The notes: generated by a model not told the origin, from the sequence alone. Counted from the stretch's first letter, positions 49,753-59,682 are shown. The stretch: 64,000 nt of DNA from Brienomyrus brachyistius (GCF_023856365.1 NC_064554.1:11880801-11944800), one strand, 5' to 3'. Translations and numbers: made by a program.

Positions 49753-50246
49753 AAAGCAACATTAACAATATAGATGATGCGAACTATTATCACAAGCAGG
49801 GATAATTAATCGCCATAATCAACTGAACGCAAAAGCAGCTGCAAAACTATTTACACTTGGACGTGCCATCATCACTCACCTTCACACACGGACTGGGGAG
49901 CCCTTTTCAGTCCTGGCAGGAGACCAACACGCGAGTTCCGAGAAAGTGCCGGGCGATGCGCGCTCTATCCCACGGCCGAGCTCCAGTCAGTACTGAGTTT
50001 TCCCCATCCTTTATACTAAATTGGGTGCTGCATGTGGGCAGGGGACGAGCTGGCCAGGCTCACCCCTTCCCCCCAGGGCAAGGTGTTATCCAATTCCCCC
50101 CTTTGTCCGAGTGATGCTGCTTGCGATAACGTAATACAATAGGCGTCCTGGCAGCAGGTGTCTTTGTGCAACGCCTCCCTGTCCCCCCTAAAGGCATTTT
50201 AAGGTGCCGTATACCGACCCTCCCCTGTCTCCTGAAACCAAGATAA

Positions 50247-51579
50247 GGCCACTTGAAAAAAAAATTGGTTCTCGTCCCCGCCCAACCCGCCGAAATACCT
50301 CCGATCCGAATTTTTTTTTTTTAATTTATTTCGTAAAAATCGCATGGAAAATGCCCAAGAATGACGAAATTTGAATTTCCCGCGCATTTCACATCGACGA
50401 TTGATCCACATTGTGTAATCCTAGTCTTGGAATGGTTTCATGAACCCAAATTTGTCTCTACCTGAGATGGGCTGGTGCAAAGATTTAAATCTGGGGAAGT
50501 GATGTGGTACATGTTCTTAAGTACTTGTTTGTAGAGTTGCATTTCCTTGTTCAACCATTCAGGTTCCTGTATTTTGTAAATTCCTCGTGTTTTAACATGT
50601 TTTAATACACTTTCTTTCTAGATATATATTTTAAAATCTTGGTTGTTCATTAAGAATGGGAATGACAAACAGAATATTGGTTTCAAATAGTATCATTTTT
50701 ATATTCACGAATGAAACATCAGCATAAAGTATCCAAATCCAAAGTTGGGAAGGCATTTATGAGATACACATGGATCAAGGAATTTACATTCTTGTATTTT
50801 CTTACATTTAATATACTTGAAACGCAACAAACTGGAAGAACTGAGGAGGCGTACTAAGTAAGTCTGCTCTCTTCGGTATGTATTTTCAAATATGTATTTT
50901 CTAGGGATGTAACAGTATCAAAACTTCACGGTACGGTAATACCTCGGTATGAATGGCACGGTACGGTATTTATTGAATAATTTACAGGAAAAACAAAACT
51001 AATGAAGAGACTTGAAAAAAGTGCCAGAAGTGTTTATTAAACAGTTCACATGAACACTGAACATCAATGGCATACAAATTAGCCATCTATCTGTAAACTT
51101 TGACAGGAACTTCAATTTTTCAATTTTAATTAGAAAAATATTAAAGTTTCAATTTAGTATTCTTGAAAACTTTAAAACCCGCTTTAGGTTCTACCATTTC
51201 CGTCTCTTTTCCTTCGCCGCTACTAACAGCACTCACCATTACAGCATTACTGGATCTGTAGCGACAACAGACCGCAAAGGATGATGGCGACGCTTGGGCT
51301 GATGGGAATTGTAGTTCCCGTTCGCTCCATTAGCCTGAGCAAACTTTTCTCAGAAGACCTAGCGTTTTATCGAGTCATGCGACCACGGTAGTATCGAAAA
51401 AAATTGCTATTGCGGTACGACGGTATTTACAATACCATTACATTCCTAGTATTTTCTTACATATTTGAAAGTCCAAACAGTCAATCAAAATTTGTAAAAA
51501 AAAAAAAAAAAAAATCCCTCCCGCCCGACCCACCCCCTCCAAAAAAAAGGACGAGAACCAATTTTTTTTTTAAGTAGCC
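50247..51579. mobile_element. Harbinger-type non-autonomous DNA transposon inside LTR-like copy 2
   Basis: Terminal inverted repeats of about 30 bases (ggccacttg, A run, ttggttctcgtcc; mirrored by ggacgagaaccaa, T run, aagtagcc) are flanked by TAA at 50244-50246 and 51580-51582. Comparison with copy 1 at 1941-1985 shows the uninterrupted target site. A 3-bp TAA duplication fits PIF/Harbinger. No transposase. It has a 547-base hAT element inside. Confidence 0.75.
50902..51448. mobile_element. hAT-type MITE nested in the Harbinger-type element
   Basis: Ends TAGGGATGTAACAGTAT and the inverse of TAGGAATGTAATGGTAT, with a perfect 8-bp duplication GTATTTTC at 50894-50901 and 51449-51456. The inside has ggtacggtaatacctcggta motifs. 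No transposase coding region. Confidence 0.88.
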
Positions 51580-52291
51580 TAAGCATTCTGAATGCCGATC
51601 TAATGGCTCAGATAAGCATCCTAGTGTCTTTTATAAACCGAAGTTATTTACAGCGAAATAGGTTTTATGGCATGGAGATCGGTAGAGGACAACATGTTCG
51701 TGCAGTTCGGCAACACTTGGGGTGAATCATGGGCGATTGATCTGAATTCAGGACGATCAGTCCCCGCCCGATCAGAATTAATCCACCATTACGAATATTA
51801 CAGTAAAAGGATTAATTCCATACCACGTGGTCGACGTAATCGTCCGTGAATTCATCCCAATACAAGTTGTAATATTATTCAGTTAACAGTATGTATGTCA
51901 TTGATCACTAAGCACTTTAGCTCCCATGATCTTCCGCTGCAGTCTGTGTTTATTACTTGATATTGAATCGTTTCTCATTCTTATATTGTCTCCACTTTTG
52001 ATAGTATTATAAAAATATCTGATCTTTGTTTTCCTGAAGAAAACACAACCTTTCTCTTTACTTTTAAAATTGATTCGGTTTCTGAAATCAGTTCCGGCGC
52101 CAGAACAAATCTGATGAACTGTCCACTAAATGTTTAATATCAAGTCCACGGTCAAAACGAAACACAACTACAAGATTTCTTTCTCTTTTTGCAAACATAC
52201 TATAACTATTGATTACAGATATTTGTAACATTTTTGTTCATCAAAGAATGATAAATTTGAAATAACATTTGATCCAGAATAATTACGTATA

Positions 52292-53173
52292 GGGGCGTCA
52301 TGGTGGTGCAGTGGTTAGCACTGTTACCTGGGACCCGGGTTCGAGTCTCTGCCTGGGTTACATGTGTGTGGAGTTTGCATGTTCTCCCCATGTCATCGTG
52401 GGGTTTCCTCCGGGTACTCCGGTTTCCCCCCACAGTCCAAAAACATGCTCTATTACCCACTTATTTCCTGTATTTCAGAGCAGCGGTTTCCAAACTTTCC
52501 AGCCCACGACCCTGAAAATAATAATTTTTGGGAGTGTCCCTCAGTACATTAATCTGATCGGGGGAGGGTCCACCTCAGTAGATTTATCCAACTGGGGGGG
52601 CTCCCCTTCAGTAGATTTGATCAGCCAGTTGTGGTTACTGCTATATCATAAAATTGGTTCTGAGACTGACTGGGATTACTGAGATTAGAACATAATGAGT
52701 GTATAGATTTGTGAATTAAACAAGGTCTTGTTTTAATTGATTCCAGCATCTACGTCTTATGTGATCAGACTAACACAGGTACAGGAGGTTGTCCGTATGA
52801 GGTACGAAATACAAAATAACCAGAAATAAATCACGCAGCACTTTTAAACATTAACTAAATGTGAGAACATGCAGTCCTGTGCCATTAAACATAAGAGTCT
52901 GGGAACACATTGTACCTGGCAGAGGCTGAGATACAGCCTCCTGAGATCCAGCTTCAGCAGGTTTCCGATGAGAGGCAAAGATCTGGGTCCTGGGGGCTCT
53001 TTTCCCCGGTTATGGGTGCTGGAGAGGAGATACAGGACCAACAACACCAGCAAGGTGATGAGTGAACCCCTCCATCCTGGGTTGTTCCCTGCCTCGTGCC
53101 CATTGCTTCCGGGATAGGCTCCGGACTCCCCCGACCCAGTTGGATAAGCGGTTTGGAAAATGGATGGATGGAT
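52292..53173 (+). mobile_element. tRNA-derived SINE split by a 620-base segment carrying a CYP exon
   Basis: The 5' half (52292-52449) has the A box TGGTGCAGTGG and B box GGTTCGAGTC (52338-52347). The 3' part (about 53071-53173) ends in the ATGG tail. One target duplication surrounds both: AATTACGTATA at 52281-52291 and AATTATGTATA at 53174-53184. Compared with the intact copy at 10821, about 87 bases of the middle are missing and replaced by 52450-53070. Confidence 0.8.
52916..53072 (-). pseudogene. CYP2K-like exon 1, 5'-truncated, orphan
   Basis: Minus-strand frame: membrane anchor LLVLLVLYLL, then the CYP2 hinge NRGKEPPGPRSLPLIGNLL and LRRLYLSLCQ, ending at a GT donor (CAG then gtacaatg). 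About 52 codons remain. The expected start methionine and first residues are missing because SINE 3' sequence abuts at about 53072. It is in inverse orientation to the CYP2K-like relic at 47-49 kb, which lacks exactly this exon. Confidence 0.85.
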
Positions 53174-53184
53174 AATTATGTATA

Positions 53185-53600
53185 GTTCAGTATGATTGCT
53201 GATAGAATGCTGAGAAAAACTGGAGAGTTCAGAGTGTCTTTTATTAAGCTGAGTCATGAAGAATAATGGTATGAGTCATTGATTGCAGCTGTTTCAACTC
53301 AGCTGGTAAAAGACTTGGCCCTGTTAATAGGTTGTAATATTAGGATTGCCATACAGGCTTTTTAGTTTTATTTTGTTGTTTTTGACCAAATGGTCAATAG
53401 CTTGGCAATTCAGCAACTCAAAGAATATTTGGAGTTTCCGCTAAAACTTGAGGTCCGTGTCATTTATACAATACAATAATTTCAGAGTTTTAATGTTTTT
53501 GTTAAGGCTACATGCTAGAAAGTCTGACCTGTATGTTTGAGCTAAAGTGAATGTTAACAGGATGAATAAATCTCATGAACCACTGTAGAAATACTTCACA
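53185..53600. other. Left edge of the tandem array
   Basis: From about 53448 (cttgaggtccgtgtcattta) the sequence matches 54986 and 58740, marking the start of each tandem unit and the 3' flank of each gene copy. Nothing coding in 53185-53448. Confidence 0.6.
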
Positions 53601-53609
53601 AAAATAATT

Positions 53610-53615
53610 TTTATT
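53610..53615 (-). terminator. Polyadenylation signal, copy A
   Basis: AATAAA on the minus strand about 160 bases after the copy A stop. Conserved in copy B (55146-55151) and copy C (58904-58909). Confidence 0.65.
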
Positions 53616-53773
53616 AAAACAAAGAAAACAGGATTAAAAAATTCTCACTCGATTACTACGATACATCCTCAGTACCACTCAGACAAGAAGGAGACACAAC
53701 AGGTATTTATACTAGGGCTTAAATAAAATTAAAAAGTGCATCTAGATTCATTTCATAGTTGGCAATGCAACAT

Positions 53774-54229
53774 TCATGAAAGCACGTACCGCACCATGTA
53801 CACATGGTTTGCAATGCGGAAAAAAAATCGCCGGGCCCAGCGGGTAAGTGCATGAACTCCAGACCGAAGAGCCCTAACAAAACGTTGCCAGTTGGTGGCT
53901 GGCTCGTGTCCTGGTGGCCCCTGTCCTCCTCCGCCCCTCTCTGGGTGCTCCTCGGGAGGTTGCTGTTCTCCTCTGCCCCTCTCCGGGTGCTCCTCGGGAG
54001 GTTGCTGTTCTCCAGCCCTCTCCGGGTTCTCTGCAGGTGGCCCCTGTTCTCCTCCACCACTCTCTGGGTCCGGCATAGGTCTCACCAACTCAGTATCTGA
54101 CTTGGTACGCTTCGGGACTGGTCGTCTTCTGTCCAGTTGCCTCATTGGTCTAGGCCTCGGGATCTCAGCCTTTTTCCCCAAATCACTCTCCGATTTGCTT
54201 TTTTTCTTGTTCAATCTGCTTCCATCCAT
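53774..54229 (-). CDS. Tandem unknown-family gene, copy A (C-terminus frameshifted)
   Basis: Intronless frame of 151 residues from the first ATG after the TATA box, in a good context (ggcATGG). Not recognised. Order of parts: basic, serine-rich N-terminus (LNKKKSKSESDLGKK), a second basic patch (RRRPVPKRTKSDTELVRP), two to three copies of a 14-residue acidic repeat (GEQQPPEEHPERGR type), then a cationic amphipathic segment (NWQRFVRALRSGVHALTRWA). Compared with copies B and C, one extra A in an A run at about 53820-53828 changes the last 19 residues, replacing the SALQT and cysteine-rich end. The other frame still encodes the ancestral end, so the change is recent or a sequencing slip. No signal peptide or membrane segment. 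Confidence 0.65.
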   Translation of the reverse strand: MDGSRLNKKKSKSESDLGKKAEIPRPRPMRQLDRRRPVPKRTKSDTELVRPMPDPESGGGEQGPPAENPERAGEQQPPEEHPERGRGEQQPPEEHPERGGGGQGPPGHEPATNWQRFVRALRSGVHALTRWARRFFFRIANHVYMVRYVLS

Positions 54230-54350
54230 GCCTAGTTTTACTATGTTTTGTCCAGGCAAAAGTAGATGCAACAGAAAATGCTGAGTGTCAATTTGAACAG
54301 TGTCTCCGTTGAAATGATCTCAGGAATGAAACGTGAAGGTCAAATTGGCC

Positions 54351-54360
54351 TTTATATACA
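54351..54360 (-). promoter_or_regulatory. TATA box, copy A
   Basis: TGTATATAAA on the minus strand, about 125 bases before the ATG. The surrounding block (tctagaatgcaacaactgat upstream, ggcc downstream) is near identical in copies B and C. Confidence 0.7.
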
Positions 54361-55145
54361 CAATCTTCTATGACCTCACTAACTGGCAAATGATGTCATC
54401 AGTTGTTGCATTCTAGAATGTGACATCAAAAAGGGCCCAGCTTCACAAACGCATCTGTAATTTTGTTGTTTTTTAAGACTAAGACAGGATTGTTGGCCAG
54501 TACTTAAAATCAATTTCGGTGATTTTTGAGAAAACATTCCAGGGGGTATATCGAAATGTCTCCACAGTGTGATAAAAACCTGTTATTTTGATTTTGTAAG
54601 GACATCAGTCCCCACAAGGGGAAACTCGATTTTGTGTGTGTGTGTGTTTGTGTGAAAGAGAATTATTTCTAGTTTAAACCATTAGTAGACAGCGGGTATT
54701 CCCAGTATGACATTGCGGCATGCTGGGACATATGCAAATAGGCCAGACACTTAAAGGCTAAAACATATAAATTCAACCCTAAAACTAAACTGTATTTAAA
54801 ACAGTGCATTTATGTTAGAGAATTATTTCTAGTTCTCCCCAAAACCAGTGCCACTAATGTTTTAATGCCGTATGCGCATTTTAGCTGGGATTGGCTGCGT
54901 TATTCCTTGATTCTTCTTGTCGAAATGCTTAGGGTGTTTAATTTTAAATAATACATTAGCCAAAAAGAGAATCATTACTTTAAAAACTTGAGATCCATGT
55001 CATTTATACAATACAATAATTTCAGAGTTTTAATGTTTTTGTTAAGGCTACATGCTAGAAAGTCTGACCTGTTTGAGCTAAAGTGAATGTTAACAAGACG
55101 AATAAATCACAAGAACCACTGTAGAAATACTTCACAACAATAATT

Positions 55146-55151
55146 TTTATT
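55146..55151 (-). terminator. Polyadenylation signal, copy B
   Basis: AATAAA on the minus strand, about 105 bases after the copy B stop, at the same relative place as in copy A. Confidence 0.65.
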
Positions 55152-55254
55152 AAAACAAAGAAAACAGGATAAAAAGATTCTCACTCGATTACTACGATAC
55201 ATCCCCAGTGCCACTCAGACAAGAAGGAGACACAACAGCCATTTATACTAGGGC

Positions 55255-55839
55255 TTACATAAAATAATATGGATTTAGATTCATTTCATCATTGGCCATG
55301 CAACATTCATAAAGGCACATACACACAGTTTGCAGTGCAGAAAAAAATCGCCGGGCCCAGCGGGCAAATACATTAACCCCAGACCGAAGAGCCCGAATGA
55401 AACGTTGCCAGTTATTGTTGGCTGGTTCATGTCCTAGTGGCCCCTGCCCTCCTCCGACCCTCTCTGGGTGCTCCTCGGGAGGTTGTTGTTCTCCTTCAGC
55501 CCTTTCTGGGTACTCCTCGGGAGGTTGCTGTCCTCCTTCAGCCCTCTCCGGATGCTCCTCGGGAGGTTGCTGTTCTCCTCCAGCCCTCTCCGGGTGCTCC
55601 TCGGGAGGTTGCTGTTCTCCTCCAGCCCTCTCGGGGTCATCCCCAGGTGGCCTCTGTTCTTTTCCACCGCTCTTTGGGTCTGGCATAGGTCTCACCAACT
55701 CAGTATCTGACTTGGTTCGCTTAGGGACTGGTCGTCTTCTGTTCAGTTGCCTCATTGGTCTAGGCCTCTGGATCTCAGGCTTTTTCCCCAAATCACTCTC
55801 CGATTTGCTCTTTTTCCTGTTCAGTCTGCCTCCATCCAT
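55255..55839 (-). CDS. Tandem unknown-family gene, copy B (longest, intact)
   Basis: Intronless, 194 residues from ATG at 55839. N-terminus MDGGRLNRKKSKSESDLGKK, then RPRPMRQLNRRRPVPKR and KSDTELVRPMPDP. The middle has four to five 14-residue acidic repeats (GGEQQPPEEHPERA type). C-terminal part NNWQRFIRALRSGVNVFARW, then ARRFFSALQTVC and a cysteine-containing end (CLYECC, NDEMNLNPYYFM). KSxSDxxL-like motifs occur twice in the basic region. Charge layout is basic-acidic-basic. Candidate roles (nuclear, chromatin or membrane-active) cannot be told apart from sequence. Same promoter and poly(A) layout as its neighbours. Confidence 0.7.
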   Translation of the reverse strand: MDGGRLNRKKSKSESDLGKKPEIQRPRPMRQLNRRRPVPKRTKSDTELVRPMPDPKSGGKEQRPPGDDPERAGGEQQPPEEHPERAGGEQQPPEEHPERAEGGQQPPEEYPERAEGEQQPPEEHPERVGGGQGPLGHEPANNNWQRFIRALRSGVNVFARWARRFFSALQTVCMCLYECCMANDEMNLNPYYFM

Positions 55840-55960
55840 GCTTAGTGATTCTCTGTTTTGTCCAGGCAAAAGTAGATGGAACAGAAAATGCTGAGTATCA
55901 ATTTGAACAGTGTCTCCGTTGAAATGATCTCAGGACTGAAACGTGAAGGTGAAACTGGCC

Positions 55961-55970
55961 TTTATATACA
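55961..55970 (-). promoter_or_regulatory. TATA box, copy B
   Basis: TGTATATAAA on the minus strand, same spacing to the ATG as in copies A and C. Confidence 0.7.
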
Positions 55971-56164
55971 CAATCTTCTATGACCTCACTGACTGGCAAA
56001 TGATGTCATCAGTTGTTGCATTCTAGAATGTGACATCAAAAAGGGCCCAGCTTCACAAATGCATCTGTAATTTTGTTGTTTTTTCAGACTAAGACAGAAT
56101 TGTTGGCCAGTACGTAAAATCAATTTCAGTGATTTTTGAGAAAACATTCCTCGGGGGGGGGGGG

Positions 56165-56280
56165 GGAGCATATGAAAATAGCAGTGCCCTAACGAAACGT
56201 TGCCAGTTGTTGTTGGCTGGCTCATGTCCTGGTGCCCCCCGTCCTCCTCCTGGTTGGTCCAAAAGGAAGAGTCAGTGGCG
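56165..56280 (-). pseudogene. Truncated remnant of the tandem gene family, upstream of copy B
   Basis: Minus-strand sequence matches the region around the end of the acidic repeats and NWQRF (gggcaccaggacatgagcca, acaactggcaacgttt), joined to unrelated ends and a G run at 56153-56166. In the gene frame it has stops. A matching remnant lies at 59880-59995. Confidence 0.7.
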
Positions 56281-56334
56281 GAACAACTGCACACAAGACC
56301 CCCAACTTCACACACGTCCGGAGTCATTTACAGT

Positions 56335-56640
56335 TTTTTGTGCGCTCATAACTGCGCAATGTTTCCCATGTAACAAGTGAAGTGTTTTCGTGTGAAGTTC
56401 ACCGTGGCATTTCATACTCCCACACACAATTGCACAAACGTCCGGAGTAATGTATAGTTGTTGTGTGCTCATAACAGTGCAGTCTTTTTCGCATGTAGCG
56501 ACATCAGTGTTTACATGCAAAGCGCATTGTACCATCTCATAACAGATGGACATAGTAATCAGCAGTCTTTTGTGTGCTCATAACTACCCAATATTTCACA
56601 TGTAGCGCAGGAAGTTTCCCTGCAAGCTGCACTGTGCCAT
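56335..56640. repeat. Degenerate 115-120 bp tandem repeat, three units
   Basis: Three units share tttgtgtgctcataac, an atgta(a/g)c box and a gtgccat/gtaccat end, starting near 56336, 56460 and 56565. Present only in the longer second tandem unit. Confidence 0.6.
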
Positions 56641-57419
56641 TTTTAACAGGGTGAATGTGAGTTTTAGCACATGCCTTTATTGTATTATGTAAGATAATTG
56701 GACTTCATACGGTCTTTACACATTCTAAGTTGCAAGTTCCATTTTTCTTCATTACCTATAAAATGCTTTGTCTGTCGGCACATTTATATATGCATATTGT
56801 AGAATATTGACTGTTCACGCAGTAATATTGAACCTTCTCAGACACCGTAGTCTTTATTTTATACCTGCGCAGTGTTTAAGTTCTCTCTCTCTGAACGTGT
56901 TACAAATGTACTGTGATATCTGTCTGCTCCGGTTGTTGCTATTAAAAAGGAACTAAGTTCAGCTCCGCACCAAGTTTCATCATTATCACAGCACTCAACA
57001 CATATATCCCGCTAATGTCATGCCAGGGTAATTTCAACAACATACATTAATTAATTTGTCTTTTAGCCCTGATCAAAGTTTAAAACTGAAAAACAGATTA
57101 ACCGATTGTTACAGACAGTAAGCAAATGCATGTATTTATTCTATCAAAAACTTTGGGGAAACTGAAATCGCAATTGCTGAATCAAGAGAAATGTATTTCA
57201 AATTACGATATAATAACGCATGTATTTTACGATTCCTCAGACCACACGTTTGAAAAACGTTTCTGTGCAGACCCGAGGCTGAAACCGTGAAATTCGCATT
57301 CATTTGCAAAACAATAGGTGTTGATTGGCGCTGATGAGGGGGCAGGCAGCTTCTGTGGGGAGTGAGGGAGGGCTCCACCCGAGGTGCGTCCGAGAAATTT
57401 CGTTGACTTCAGTGATTCT

Positions 57420-57690
57420 AGTGTTGAAAGGCTAAATCACATAAATTCAACCCTAAAGCTTATTGTCTAATTTATTCACATACACTGTATTAAAAACAGT
57501 GCATTTGTGTTAAAGAGAATTATTTCTAGTTTACCCCAAAACCAGTGCTACTAATGTTTTAATGCCGTATGCTCATTTTAGCAAGGATTGGCCGCGTTAT
57601 TCCTTGATTGTTGTTGTCGAAAAGAATAGGGTGTTTTATTTTAAATGACACATTAGTCGAAAAGAGTATCATCACAGTAAAAACGTCATG
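57420..57690. repeat. Second copy of the array spacer
   Basis: ccaaaaccagtgctactaat through cattagtcgaaaagag matches 54835-54970, so this belongs to the tandem duplication although it lies far from the genes. Confidence 0.7.
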
Positions 57691-57787
57691 GTTAAAGGAA
57701 CTCACTTGAAATAACGGGACCAGATATGGACCCGTTGGTGGTGCCATTTTCAAATGTGTGTCTGCGTGAGTGGGCGTGTTCTCAGTA

Positions 57788-57799
57788 CGCATGCGCGCG
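57788..57799. promoter_or_regulatory. NRF1-like motif
   Basis: CGCATGCGCGCG fits the NRF1 palindrome, in a CpG-dense patch (57770-57950) directly upstream of the candidate start codon at 57879. Confidence 0.45.
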
Positions 57800-57878
57800 C
57801 GTGTCCGAACCCTTGAAAATCATTTGTCTCGCTTTATTTGAACGGAGCGGACACAGGACCGGTTACCTACTTTGTGGA

Positions 57879-58555
57879 ATGATGGCAGCGTTGACCGCGC
57901 TGTTCGTGCGGTACCGACGAGGCCGCGGGCCTGTTTGGACGCCGTTAGTTGGGTAGTGAATCTTCGCGTTTGGTGATATGCCTTTTCTGTTTTACATTGG
58001 AATAAACTGTTAAACTGATAACGGCTTTTTCTTCCTTTTTAAAAACTCATCTTGAAATATTTGTGGTTGAGCTCAGCTTTTGCTCTTTTGACAGTGTTTC
58101 GTTCGGGACTTGTTTAAAAGTTCGGCATGCTTTGGCTTTTCTTTTAAGAAATAAAAGTTTAGGACTTGTGCTTGCTTAAACTCAGTATTTGCTCTTTTGG
58201 CAGTGTTTCGTTCGGGACTTGTTTGTACTTGTTTAAAATCCGCCTGCTCTGGCTTTTCTTTCTTTAAAAAATTAATGTGTTTTATCTTAAACGTTAAAAT
58301 CGCTGCACAGCCCTAAAGTTACTGTGTTCTAACTTGAAAAACGTTAAAAGCGATTGACAGCCCTAAACACTATTATAGCATACATTTTAAAACCCTCGAA
58401 ATATCACATTAAGAAATGTAACCATTGTTTTAATACAAGCTATAAAATTATTCTAATTTTAATTTTAGCTAGGGTTGTGGAGGGCGTCGAAAGGAAAGGG
58501 GAAAGGGGGGTGGCAGCTGGTCCTGTCATGGTGGAGCTACTAAGCTCCGTCCAAG
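57879..58555 (+). CDS. Candidate two-exon 5' part of an unrecognised gene
   Basis: Exon 57879-57952 (MMAALTALFVRYRRGRGPVW and a few residues more) ends at GG/GTAGTG. A candidate second exon 58473-58555 follows a tttagctag acceptor and keeps the frame (VVEGVERKGERGVAAGPVMV, ELLSSVQ) to a GTATAG donor. The N-terminus resembles a short mitochondrial-type leader (Arg-rich, few acids). A CpG-dense promoter with an NRF1-like site precedes it. No further exon was found, the donor is weak, and it may be a fragment carried into the array. I do not recognise it. Confidence 0.35.
58094..58262. repeat. Short direct duplication
   Basis: agtgtttcgttcgggacttg followed by a tctggctttt/ctttggctttt stretch occurs twice about 107 bases apart. 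Confidence 0.7.
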
Positions 58556-58903
58556 GTATAGTCTGTTACTTGAAGAGAATCTTACATTCAGATTCAAAGG
58601 GCTGTGTGACCTCAGCACCCATCTCTCTGCATCGTCATGGAAGGAGACCCACATAATGTAAGCAGCGATAAAAACCGTAGGTCCATGCCTAACCCAATTT
58701 GAATCCCCAAGTAACAACAGATCAAGCAAAATGATGGCAACTTGAGGTCCGTGTCATTTGTACAATACAATAATTTCAGAGCTTTTATGTTTTTGTTAAG
58801 GCTACATGCTAGAAAGTCTGACCTGTATGTTTGAGCTGAAGTTAATGTTAACAGGACGAATAAATCTCATGAACCACTGTACAAATACTTCACAACAATA
58901 CTG

Positions 58904-58909
58904 TTTATT
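58904..58909 (-). terminator. Polyadenylation signal, copy C
   Basis: AATAAA on the minus strand about 100 bases after the copy C stop. Confidence 0.65.
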
Positions 58910-59006
58910 GAAACAAAGAAAACAGGATAAAAAAAAAATTCACTCGATTACTACGATACATCCTCAGTGCCACTCAGACAAGACGGAGACACAACAGCTA
59001 TTTATA

Positions 59007-59561
59007 CTAATAAAGAAAATAACGTGGATCTAGATTCATTTCATCATTGGCAATGCAATATTCATAAAGGAACATACCGCAGCACGTACACAGGGTTTGT
59101 AATGCGGAAAGAAATCGCCGGGCCCAGTGGGCAAATGCATTAACCCCAGACCGAAGAGCCCTAACAAAACGTTGCCAGTTGGTGGCTGGCCTGTGTTCTG
59201 GTGGACCCTGTCCTCCTCCGCCCCTCTCCGGGTGCATCTCGGGAGGTTGTTGTTCTCCTCTGCCCCTCTCCAGGTGCTCCTCAGGAGGTTGCTGTTCTCC
59301 TCCAGCCCTCTCCGGGTGCTCCTCGGGAGGTTGCTGTTCACCTCCAGCCCTCTCGGGGTCATCCCCAGGTGGCCTCTGTTCTTCTCCGCCACTCTTTGGG
59401 TCTGGCATAGGTCTCACCAACTCGGTATCTGACTTGGTTCGCTTAGGGACTGGTCGTCTTCTGTTCAGTTGCCTCATTGGTCTAGGCCTTTGGATCTCAG
59501 GCTTTTTCCCCACATCACTCTCCGATTTGCTCTTTTTCCTGTTCAGTCTGCCTCCATCCAT
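59007..59561 (-). CDS. Tandem unknown-family gene, copy C (intact)
   Basis: Intronless, 184 residues from ATG at 59561. N-terminus nearly identical to copy B (MDGGRLNRKKSKSESDVGKK). Three to four acidic 14-residue repeats, partly GRGEQQPPEMHPERG. C-terminus NWQRFVRALRSGVNAFAHW, ARRFLSALQTLC, then CCGMFLYEYCIANDEMN and LDPRYFLY. The C-terminal residues are conserved with copy B, which argues for selection on this frame rather than on the overlapping plus-strand Ser/Gly/Cys-rich ORF. Function unknown. Confidence 0.7.
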   Translation of the reverse strand: MDGGRLNRKKSKSESDVGKKPEIQRPRPMRQLNRRRPVPKRTKSDTELVRPMPDPKSGGEEQRPPGDDPERAGGEQQPPEEHPERAGGEQQPPEEHLERGRGEQQPPEMHPERGGGGQGPPEHRPATNWQRFVRALRSGVNAFAHWARRFLSALQTLCTCCGMFLYEYCIANDEMNLDPRYFLY

Positions 59562-59682
59562 GCTTAGTGTTTCTCTGTTTTGTCCAGGCAAAAGTAGATG
59601 GAACAGAAAATGTTGAGTGTCAATTTGAACAGTGTCTCCGTTGAAATGATCTCAGGACTGAAACGTGAAGGTCAAATTGGCC

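Larger units (their letters stand above)
49488..51864. mobile_element. LTR-like element, copy 2, carrying nested DNA transposons
   Basis: Begins TGTCTTAAAATCGATG and ends CCCAATACA, with a perfect 5-bp duplication AGTTG at 49483-49487 and 51865-51869. Without its Harbinger-type insertion it is about 1.04 kb. It is homologous over its whole length to 1328-2654 in inverse orientation (shared landmarks: tcctggcaggagaccaacac, cgcgctctatcccacggc, agcctggccagctcctcccc on the matching strands). Contains an A-rich and (TA)n tract at 49690-49750. No coding region, so a solo LTR is the simplest reading. Confidence 0.7.

Noticed and set aside
53892..54284. Plus-strand Ser/Gly/Cys-rich ORFs opposite the tandem gene family (also 55397-55894 and 59179-59616)
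   Set aside because: Antisense shadows of the Pro/Glu repeat; the TATA box, first ATG and poly(A) signal all support the minus strand.
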